From assembly GCA_946479905.1 (NCBI GenBank), contig CAMLIA010000013.1:1-42758 (forward strand): a DNA stretch of 42,758 bases, in the 5' to 3' direction. This document shows positions 37,396-42,758 of the stretch, one piece after another. The stretch is from an uncultured Frankiales bacterium. Its GTDB lineage: Bacteria; Actinomycetota; Actinomycetes; Mycobacteriales; SCTD01. The notes under the pieces were generated by a model, which worked only from the letters and a program-made list of their open reading frames with translations, did not search any database and was not told the DNA's origin. How positions within the stretch are numbered: the stretch's first letter is position 1; each line of letters starts with the position of its first letter. A program made the translations under genes and the position numbers.

Positions 37396-38117
37396 GGGCG
37401 GTGCGCCCGGCGGGCGACACGGGCGGCGAAGACGCCGGCGCCGAAGCCGTTGTCGATGTTCACGACCGTCACGCCGGGGGCGCAGCTGTTGAGCATGGCG
37501 AGCAGCGCCGCCAGCCCGGAGAAGCTCGCGCCGTAGCCGACGCTGGTGGGCACCGCGACCATCGGCGTGCCGACCAGCCCCCCGACGACCGACGGCAGCG
37601 CTCCCTCCATGCCGGCGACGACGACGAGCACGTCGGCGGCGTCGAGGGCCTCGCGGGCGTGCAGCAGCCGGTGCAGGCCGGCGACACCGACGTCGTCGAC
37701 CCGGGTGACGTGGGCCCCGAAGGCCGCCGCCGTGACGGCCGCCTCCTCCGCCACCGGCCCGTCGGAGGTCCCGGCCGCGAGCACCGCCACGCACCCGCGC
37801 GGCTCCTTCGGCGTGCCGACCAGGACCGTCCGGGAGGTGCTGCCGAGGGCCGCCGACAGCTCCGGCGAGCAGCGGGTGACGAGCACCCGGTCGCTGCCGG
37901 CGCGGAGCGCCGCGACGTTGTCCAGCACCTGCTGGGTCGTCTTGCCCTCGGCGTACACGACCTCGGGGTCCCCGGTGCGCAGCGCGCGGTGGGTGTCGAC
38001 GAGGGAGTGGGCCAGCTCGTCGTACGGAGCGGTCGCGAACCGGTCGAGCGCGTCCCCGGGTGGCACCGCACCGCTGGCGACCGCTTCGAGCAGCGCCTGC
38101 GCCGCGTCCCTGTCCAC
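37392..38117 (-). CDS. larB: LarB, pyridinium-3,5-biscarboxylic acid mononucleotide synthase
   Basis: A 241-aa protein with an N-terminal helical region and a C-terminal PurE-like domain. Motifs are VVYAEGKTTQQVLDN, AAGTSDGPVAEEA, VVVAGMEGALPSVVGGL, VPTSVGYGASFSG and VNIDNGFGAG. Cys212 in MLNSCAPG fits the covalent-intermediate cysteine of LarB. It carboxylates and hydrolyses nicotinic acid adenine dinucleotide, the first step toward the nickel-pincer cofactor. GTG at 38117 is used; TAGCCT (38126-38131, minus strand) is 8 nt upstream. LarE and a LarA-type racemase are not in the window. Confidence 0.9.
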   Translation of the reverse strand: MDRDAAQALLEAVASGAVPPGDALDRFATAPYDELAHSLVDTHRALRTGDPEVVYAEGKTTQQVLDNVAALRAGSDRVLVTRCSPELSAALGSTSRTVLVGTPKEPRGCVAVLAAGTSDGPVAEEAAVTAAAFGAHVTRVDDVGVAGLHRLLHAREALDAADVLVVVAGMEGALPSVVGGLVGTPMVAVPTSVGYGASFSGLAALLAMLNSCAPGVTVVNIDNGFGAGVFAARVARRAHRP

Positions 38118-38125
38118 GTTCGTGG

Positions 38126-38135
38126 AGGCTAGTCT
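38126..38135. promoter_or_regulatory. Overlapping divergent -10 boxes for larB and the DUF4446 gene
   Basis: AGGCTAGTCT contains TAGCCT on the minus strand and TAGTCT on the plus strand sharing the central TA. They are 8 nt from the larB GTG and 7 nt from the GTG at 38143; the intergenic gap is 25 bp. Confidence 0.55.
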
Positions 38136-38142
38136 CGGAACC

Positions 38143-38688
38143 GTGCTGCTCGACAACGACACCGCCCAGGTCGTCGCTCTGTCAGCGGCAGGGGCAGCGG
38201 TCCTCTCGCTGGGCTTCAGCGCAGCGCTGCTGGTGCGCCTCCGCGCGCTGACGCACGCGCACGACGTGCTGACCGGCGGCGACCGCGGCGCGACGTTCGT
38301 CGAGGCGGTCACCCGGCAGCACCGCGAGGTCGAGGGCATGCGGACCGACGTGGGCCGGCTGCGCGACGACCTCGCGGCCGCCCGGGCCGACCTGTCGGAC
38401 GCGCTCCGGCACGTGGCCGTGGTCCGCTACGACGCGTTCGGCGACATGGGCGGCCGGCTGTCGTTCAGCGCCGCGCTGCTCGACGACGCGGGCGACGGGA
38501 TCGTCCTGACGTCCATCAACGGCCGCTCCGAGACCCGCACCTACGCCAAGGGGGTCAAGGGCGGCGACTCCGACCACTCGCTGTCGCCCGAGGAGCAGCA
38601 GGCGATCGGCTACGCGAACCGGACGGCCGTGCAGCCGCGGGAGGTCACCGAGCCGGAGCCGAAGCGCGGGCGCTTCTCCCGCCGGTAG
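38143..38688 (+). CDS. DUF4446 family membrane-anchored protein
   Basis: A 181-aa protein: one N-terminal transmembrane helix (QVVALSAAGAAVLSLGFSAA), a coiled-coil stretch (RQHREVEGMRTDVGRLRDDL), and the conserved DUF4446 core with HVAVVRYDAFGDMGGRLSFS, ALLDDAGDGIVLTSINGRSE and RTYAKGV, ending in a Lys/Arg-rich tail. Function is unknown; the family is common in Firmicutes and Actinobacteria. The GTG at 38143 is 7 nt after TAGTCT. Its stop abuts the stop of the convergent AIM24 gene with no spacing. Confidence 0.85.
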   Translation: MLLDNDTAQVVALSAAGAAVLSLGFSAALLVRLRALTHAHDVLTGGDRGATFVEAVTRQHREVEGMRTDVGRLRDDLAAARADLSDALRHVAVVRYDAFGDMGGRLSFSAALLDDAGDGIVLTSINGRSETRTYAKGVKGGDSDHSLSPEEQQAIGYANRTAVQPREVTEPEPKRGRFSRR

Positions 38689-39387
38689 CTACCCGAACAG
38701 GTTGCCGCCGCCGCCACCGCTGTGGCTGTGGGTCGGCACGAACGGGCCCTCCGAGGCCTGCACGATGACGAAGCCCTGGCCGGAGAAGCCGAGCTGGAAC
38801 GCCTCGCCCGACCCGCGGCCGATGAGCGCGCCCGCCCCGGCCGTGCGCACCAGCTGGGTGCGCAGCGACGAGCTCCACGCGATGGCCGACTGCAGGTCGG
38901 CGAAGGTCGGCGCCTGGCCGGCGTCCAGCACCACGGGGGTGCCGAAGGCGCTCAGCACCAGCCGGCCGGTCCCCGTGAACACCATGTTGAAGACGCCGCC
39001 GGACAGGACCGATGCGCCCTCCACCCGCCGGATGTCCCAGGACAGCGACGGGTCGAAGGCGAGCACGTTCGCGCCGTTGACGGTGAGCGAGTCGCCGTCG
39101 AGGTCGACCAGGTGCAGCTCGTAGGCGTGCTGGGCCAGGAACAGGTCGCCCCTGCCGGCGCACCGCATCAGCGGCACCCCCTCGCCGGTGAGGGCCTTCT
39201 TCAGGAACCTCCCGACGCCGCCGGAGCCCTCGTAGGCGAACTGGATCTGCCCCTGGTAGGCGACCATCGCCCCCTGCCGGGCGAGCAGGTCGCCGTCGAG
39301 CCGGACCTTCAGCAGCCGCGGGTTCTGCAGGGACATCGTCTCCGTGGTGTCGGCTTCCAGGTTCTGACCGAAAAGGCTGCTCCTCAT
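38689..39387 (-). CDS. AIM24 family protein
   Basis: A 232-aa all-beta protein of the AIM24 (TRAP-like fold) family. Features are [12 protein letters not shown] and FTLQN-like [14 protein letters not shown] at the N-terminus, [48 protein letters not shown] and a C-terminal [16 protein letters not shown]. The tail is His/Gly-rich (HSHSGGGGG). Bacterial members are of unknown function, often near stress or tellurite genes. ATG 39387 agrees with the remembered relatives starting MxSxLF. Only 18 bp separate it from serS. Confidence 0.85.
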   Translation of the reverse strand: MRSSLFGQNLEADTTETMSLQNPRLLKVRLDGDLLARQGAMVAYQGQIQFAYEGSGGVGRFLKKALTGEGVPLMRCAGRGDLFLAQHAYELHLVDLDGDSLTVNGANVLAFDPSLSWDIRRVEGASVLSGGVFNMVFTGTGRLVLSAFGTPVVLDAGQAPTFADLQSAIAWSSSLRTQLVRTAGAGALIGRGSGEAFQLGFSGQGFVIVQASEGPFVPTHSHSGGGGGNLFG

Positions 39388-39392
39388 GTGGC

Positions 39393-39398
39393 TAGCCT
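39393..39398 (+). promoter_or_regulatory. Leaderless -10 box of serS
   Basis: TAGCCT ends 7 nt before the GTG start at 39406, and there is no ribosome-binding site, so the serS mRNA should begin at or next to its start codon. The -35 region lies inside the first codons of the divergent AIM24 gene. Confidence 0.55.
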
Positions 39399-39405
39399 TG
39401 CACGC

Positions 39406-40662
39406 GTGATCGACCTCAAGCTGCTGCGCGACGACCCGGACAGGGTTCGCGCTTCGCAGCGCGCCCGTGGCGACGACCCGGCGCTCGTCGACGCGCTGCT
39501 CGCCGCCGACGAGGCCCGGCGGGCGGCGGTGACGGCGGCCGACAACCTGCGCGCGGCGCAGAAGGAGGTCTCGGCGTCGGTCAAGAGCGCCTCCCCTGAG
39601 GACCGGCCGGCGGTGCTCGAGAGGGCCAAGGCGCTCGCCGCCGAGGTCAAGCAGGCGGAGGCCGCGCAGACCGCCGCGGAGGACGCCCTGCGCGCCGCGC
39701 ACCTGGCCGTCCCGAACGTCGTGCACCCGGCGGTGCCGCCCGGTGGTGAGGCGGACTTCGTCGTGCTGTCCCAGACCGGTGACGTCCCGTCGTACGACTT
39801 CGAGGTCCGTGACCACCTCGCCGTCGGCGAGATCCTCAAGGCGATCGACACCGAGCGCGGCGCCAAGGTCTCCGGTTCCCGGTTCGCCTTCCTCACCGGT
39901 CCGGGGGCGCTGCTGGAGCTCGCCCTGGTGAACATGGCGATGGCTCGCGCCGTCGCCGCCGGCTTCACACCGATGATCGCGCCCGCGCTCGTCCGGCCCG
40001 AGGCGATGGAGGGCACCGGCTTCCTGGGCGCCCACGCCGCCGAGGTCTACAAGCTGGAGGCCGACGACCTCTACCTCGTCGGTACGTCGGAGGTGCCGCT
40101 CGCGGCCTACCACTCCGGCGAGGTGCTGGACGCGCTGCCGCTGCGGTACGCCGGGTTCTCGTCCTGCTTCCGCCGCGAGGCCGGGTCGCACGGCAAGGAC
40201 ACCCGCGGCATCATCCGGGTCCACCAGTTCGACAAGGTCGAGCTGTTCTCCTACGTCGCCCTCGACGCGGCGGAGGCGGAGCACGAGCGGCTGCTCGAGC
40301 AGGAGAAGGGCTTCCTCACCGACCTCGAGCTGACGTTCCGGACCATCGACGTGGCCGCCGGAGACCTCGGGTCGTCCGCGTCGCGCAAGTTCGACAACGA
40401 GGCCTGGCTGCCGTCGCAGCAGCGCTGGCTGGAGCTCACGTCCACGTCCAACTGCACCGACTTCCAGGCCCGGCGGCTCGGCATCAGGCACCGCGTGGAC
40501 GGCTCGCCGCAGGTCGCCGCGACCCTGAACGGCACGATGTGCGCGGTGGGCCGGACGCTCGCCGTCCTGCTCGAGGTGCACCAGCGCGCCGACGGCTCGG
40601 TGCACGTGCCGGTGGCGCTGCGCCCGTTCCTCGGCGGCGTCGAGGAGATCCTGCCTTCGTGA
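39406..40662 (+). CDS. serS: Seryl-tRNA synthetase
   Basis: A 418-aa class II synthetase that charges tRNA-Ser (and tRNA-Sec where present). It starts [20 protein letters not shown], the family N-terminus; residues about 30-105 form the long antiparallel coiled-coil arm. Motif 2 is [19 protein letters not shown] and [10 protein letters not shown], and motif 3 is [18 protein letters not shown] with the catalytic Arg. [16 protein letters not shown] contacts serine. GTG at 39406. The HAD gene start overlaps its stop (GTGA). Confidence 0.97.
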   Translation: MIDLKLLRDDPDRVRASQRARGDDPALVDALLAADEARRAAVTAADNLRAAQKEVSASVKSASPEDRPAVLERAKALAAEVKQAEAAQTAAEDALRAAHLAVPNVVHPAVPPGGEADFVVLSQTGDVPSYDFEVRDHLAVGEILKAIDTERGAKVSGSRFAFLTGPGALLELALVNMAMARAVAAGFTPMIAPALVRPEAMEGTGFLGAHAAEVYKLEADDLYLVGTSEVPLAAYHSGEVLDALPLRYAGFSSCFRREAGSHGKDTRGIIRVHQFDKVELFSYVALDAAEAEHERLLEQEKGFLTDLELTFRTIDVAAGDLGSSASRKFDNEAWLPSQQRWLELTSTSNCTDFQARRLGIRHRVDGSPQVAATLNGTMCAVGRTLAVLLEVHQRADGSVHVPVALRPFLGGVEEILPS

Positions 40663-41483
40663 GCTCCCCCGACTGGGCGCCGAGGCTGGTCGCGAGCGAC
40701 CTGGACGGCACGATCGTCCGGTCGGACGGGACCATCTCGGCCCGCACGGTCGCGTCGCTGGCGGCGGTGGAGGCCGCCGAGGTCCCCTTCGTCATGGTGA
40801 CGGGCCGCCCGATCCGCTGGATGCGGCAGATCAGCGAGATGACCGGTCACCACGGCCTGGCGATCTGCGCCAACGGCGCGCTCGCCTACGACCTGCGCAC
40901 CGAGCGGGTCGTGCGTGCCTCCCTGCTCTCGGCCACCGCGGCGCGCGACGTCGTGGCCGCGCTGCGGGCGGCCATCCCCGGCATCGCCTTCGCGGTCGAG
41001 CGCCTCGACGCCGGGTTCGCCCACGAGCCGAGCTACCGGCCGCGCTGGGACTCCGCCGACGCGCGCACCCAGGCGCCCATCGAGGAGCTGCTCACCGAGG
41101 ACGTCGTGAAGCTGCTCGCCCGGCACGAGGACATCGGCTCCGACGACCTGCTGGCCGCGGCCCGCGCGGCCAGTCCGGGCGGCGCGACGCTCACCCACTC
41201 CTCAGGTGACGGGCTGCTCGAGATGTCGGCCGAGGGCGTCTCGAAGGCCAGCGGGCTGGCGGCCTTCGCCGAGGAGCACGGCGTCGGGGCCGCCGACGTC
41301 GTCGCGTTCGGGGACATGCCGAACGACCTGCCGATGCTGACCTGGGCCGGCTGGGGGGTGGCGGTCGCGAACGCCCACCCGGAGGTGCTCGAGGTCGCCG
41401 ACGAGGTCACCGCCTCCAACGACGACGACGGGGTCGCCGAGCTCCTCGACCGCTGGTTCCCGACGGCCCGGAGGTCGGCCTAG
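40659..41483 (+). CDS. HAD-superfamily (Cof-type) hydrolase
   Basis: A 274-aa phosphatase. Motif I is [13 protein letters not shown] with the nucleophile Asp, motif II is MVTGRP, and the late motif [18 protein letters not shown] carries the metal-binding Asp pair. A C2B-type cap domain lies between (about residues 85-190), and [15 protein letters not shown] supplies the motif III lysine. It likely hydrolyses a sugar or nucleotide phosphate. GTG at 40659 overlaps the serS stop, so the two are coupled. Its last 4 nt overlap the convergent bpa stop. Confidence 0.92.
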   Translation: MSSPDWAPRLVASDLDGTIVRSDGTISARTVASLAAVEAAEVPFVMVTGRPIRWMRQISEMTGHHGLAICANGALAYDLRTERVVRASLLSATAARDVVAALRAAIPGIAFAVERLDAGFAHEPSYRPRWDSADARTQAPIEELLTEDVVKLLARHEDIGSDDLLAAARAASPGGATLTHSSGDGLLEMSAEGVSKASGLAAFAEEHGVGAADVVAFGDMPNDLPMLTWAGWGVAVANAHPEVLEVADEVTASNDDDGVAELLDRWFPTARRSA

Positions 41484-42013
41484 AGGTACTGACCGCCGGA
41501 CTGGCCGGGGTTGGCCTCCGGCGCCGCCAGCATCCCGGGCGGGAGCTGCGGCCGGCCGCCGCGCATCTGCTCGAGCTGGACCCGGGCGGCCATCTGCTGG
41601 GCGAACAGCGCGGTCTGGATGCCGTGGAACAGGCCCTCGAGCCACCCGACCAGCTGCGCCTGCGCGATCCGCAGCTCGGCGTCCGACGGTGGCGGGCCCT
41701 CCGTGAACGGCAGGGTGAGGCGGTCGAGCTCCTCGCGCAGCTCCGGCGCGAGCCCCTCCTCGAGCTCCTTGATCGAGCTCTCGTAGATCTCCTTGAGCCG
41801 GGTGCGGGCGCTGTCGTCGAGCGGGGCAGCCCGCACCTCCTCGAGCAGCTGCTTGACCATCGAGCCGATCCGCATCACCTTGGCGGGCTGCTCGACCATG
41901 TCGACCGGGTTCTTCTCCTCGTCGCCGGTGGCCGGGGGCACCTCGATGCGCTGGCCGTCCTGGCCCACCACCACGATGCTCTGCTGGTCGTCCGCGTTGT
42001 CGCTGTCGCTCAT
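41480..42013 (-). CDS. bpa: Bacterial proteasome activator Bpa (PafE)
   Basis: A 177-aa protein of the DUF2587/Bpa family. The core helices are in MVEQPAKVMRIGSMVKQLLE, LKEIYESSIKELEEGL and RIAQAQLVGWLEGLFHGIQ. The C-terminus GQYL is the HbYX-like tail that docks in 20S proteasome pockets. Twelve-fold Bpa rings open the 20S gate for ATP-independent degradation. The acidic N-terminus (MSDSDNADDQQ) is disordered. ATG at 42013 follows GAGGG. Its presence supports a proteasome-bearing actinobacterium. Confidence 0.93.
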   Translation of the reverse strand: MSDSDNADDQQSIVVVGQDGQRIEVPPATGDEEKNPVDMVEQPAKVMRIGSMVKQLLEEVRAAPLDDSARTRLKEIYESSIKELEEGLAPELREELDRLTLPFTEGPPPSDAELRIAQAQLVGWLEGLFHGIQTALFAQQMAARVQLEQMRGGRPQLPPGMLAAPEANPGQSGGQYL

Positions 42014-42017
42014 GCCC

Positions 42018-42758
42018 TCATCCAACCTCACCGCCGACGGCGAGGACGACCTTGCCGACGTGACCGGACGCCTCGACCACCCGGTGGGCCTCGGCAACCT
42101 CCTCCAGCGGGAGGACCCGGTCGATCACGGGGCGCACGTCCCCGCTCTCGACGGCGGGCCAGACCGCCGCCAGCACAGCACCGACGATCGCCGCCTTCTC
42201 CGCCTCCGGTCGGGCCCGCAGCGACGTCGCGTGCACCGACGCCCGCTTGGCCAGCAGCATCCCCAGGTCGAGCTCGCCCTTGACCCCGCCCTGCAGCCCG
42301 ATGACGACGAGCCGGCCGTTCGTCGCCAGCGCCCGCACGTTGCGCTCGAGGTACTTGGCCCCCATGTTGTCGAGGATCACGTCGAACGGGCCGGCGTCGA
42401 CGAAGTCCTCGTCCTTGTAGAGGACGGCGCGGGTCGCCCCGAGGTCCAGTGCCCGCTGGGCCTTCTCGGCCGAGCCGACGGTCACGGTGACGTCCGCACC
42501 GTGGCGGGCGGCGAGCTGCACCGCGCACGTCCCGATCCCCGAGGTGCCGCCGTGGACGAGGAACCGCTCGCCGGGCTGCAGGGCGGCCAGCTGGAACACG
42601 TTGGACCAGACGGTGCAGGTGACCTCCGGCAGGGCTGCGGCCTCGACGAGGCTGACGCCGGCAGGCACGGGCAGCAGCTGACCCACCGGGACCGCGACCT
42701 TCTCGGCGTACCCGCCCCCGGCCAGCAGGGCGCACACCTGGTCCCCGACCGACCAGCC
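42018..42758 (-). CDS. Quinone oxidoreductase, zinc-independent MDR family (PIG3-like), 5' end beyond window
   Basis: About 246 C-terminal residues of an NAD(P)H:quinone oxidoreductase are visible; the N-terminus is off the right edge. It has GDQVCALLAGGGYAEKV, LPVPAGVSLVEAAALPEVTC, the NADPH site FLVHGGTSGIGTCAVQLA, ATRAVLYKDED, DVILDNMGAKYLERNV, and a C-terminal VIDRVLPLEEVAEAHRVVE. No structural zinc cysteines are present, consistent with the QOR/PIG3 branch. Its stop precedes the bpa start by 4 nt on the same strand, so the two may be co-transcribed. Confidence 0.9.
   Translation of the reverse strand, partial: GWSVGDQVCALLAGGGYAEKVAVPVGQLLPVPAGVSLVEAAALPEVTCTVWSNVFQLAALQPGERFLVHGGTSGIGTCAVQLAARHGADVTVTVGSAEKAQRALDLGATRAVLYKDEDFVDAGPFDVILDNMGAKYLERNVRALATNGRLVVIGLQGGVKGELDLGMLLAKRASVHATSLRARPEAEKAAIVGAVLAAVWPAVESGDVRPVIDRVLPLEEVAEAHRVVEASGHVGKVVLAVGGEVG

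Noticed and set aside
34579..37536. 985-residue plus-strand open frame opposite arcA and larC
   Set aside because: A GC-rich shadow of arcA, larC and the PAS-like gene; low-complexity composition and no start signals.
1..42758. CRISPR arrays, tRNA/rRNA genes, insertion sequences, prophage or integrase genes
   Set aside because: No regularly spaced repeats, no transposase or integrase motifs, and no recognisable tRNA or rRNA sequence were found on reading; the gene content is ordinary chromosomal.

Overview
This window is chromosomal DNA of a high-GC actinobacterium. The evidence is near-universal G/C third codon positions, many GTG starts, a bacterial proteasome activator ending in GQYL, DUF5926 and DUF4446 proteins, Streptomyces-style PHO boxes (11-nt GTTCACC-type direct repeats), an LAxTG sorting signal, and several TAnnnT boxes 6-8 nt before a start codon, as expected for leaderless transcripts. 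I cannot fix the genus. I see no rRNA, tRNA, CRISPR array, insertion sequence or prophage.

Region 1 (1-9167) is a catabolic cluster. A GGT-fold Ntn-hydrolase lies divergent to a covalent-FAD amine oxidase (sarcosine/pipecolate oxidase family). A five-gene run follows: DUF885 peptidase-like protein, second FAD amine oxidase, DUF1338/HglS-type 2-oxoadipate dioxygenase, ALDH7-type aminoadipate-semialdehyde dehydrogenase, and a GntR/FCD regulator. The oxidase + ALDH7 + HglS set matches the pipecolate/D-lysine route through 2-aminoadipate and 2-oxoadipate. Two 16-bp operators that are exact reverse complements of each other (1536-1551, 2690-2705) sit at its two promoters and are the probable GntR sites. 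The hydrolase lacks the usual GGT nucleophile and glutamate-binding residues, so its substrate is unknown.

Region 2 (9232-12048): an alpha/beta-hydrolase lipoprotein, a secreted lipase with an LAATG sortase signal, and a RibD/DHFR-like reductase.

Region 3 (12081-27572) is dominated by phosphate. On the minus strand are a DUF47-Pit transporter followed closely by a three-gene 2-oxoacid:ferredoxin oxidoreductase (korC-A-B), then phoU, pstB, pstA, pstC, pstS, phoP and phoR. PHO-box repeats precede DUF47-pit, pstS and phoR. A divergent tetR / SCP2-PhyH oxygenase pair with two phased palindromic operators is set between pit and phoU. A compact three-gene EspC/WXG-type module (26988-28968) lies immediately upstream of phoR.

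Region 4 (29028-42758) carries housekeeping and metabolic genes: NrtR-like Nudix regulator, Fpg/Nei glycosylase, rhodanese, AhpD-like protein, 2-hydroxyacid dehydrogenase, glycerophosphodiesterase, DUF5926, membrane protein, arginine deiminase, PAS-like protein, LarC and LarB (nickel-pincer cofactor), DUF4446, AIM24, serS, HAD phosphatase, bpa and a quinone oxidoreductase cut by the window end. Several divergent pairs here are separated by only 18-34 bp, with -10 boxes placed for leaderless mRNAs.

Family assignments come from reading motifs in the translations. No database search or alignment program was run.
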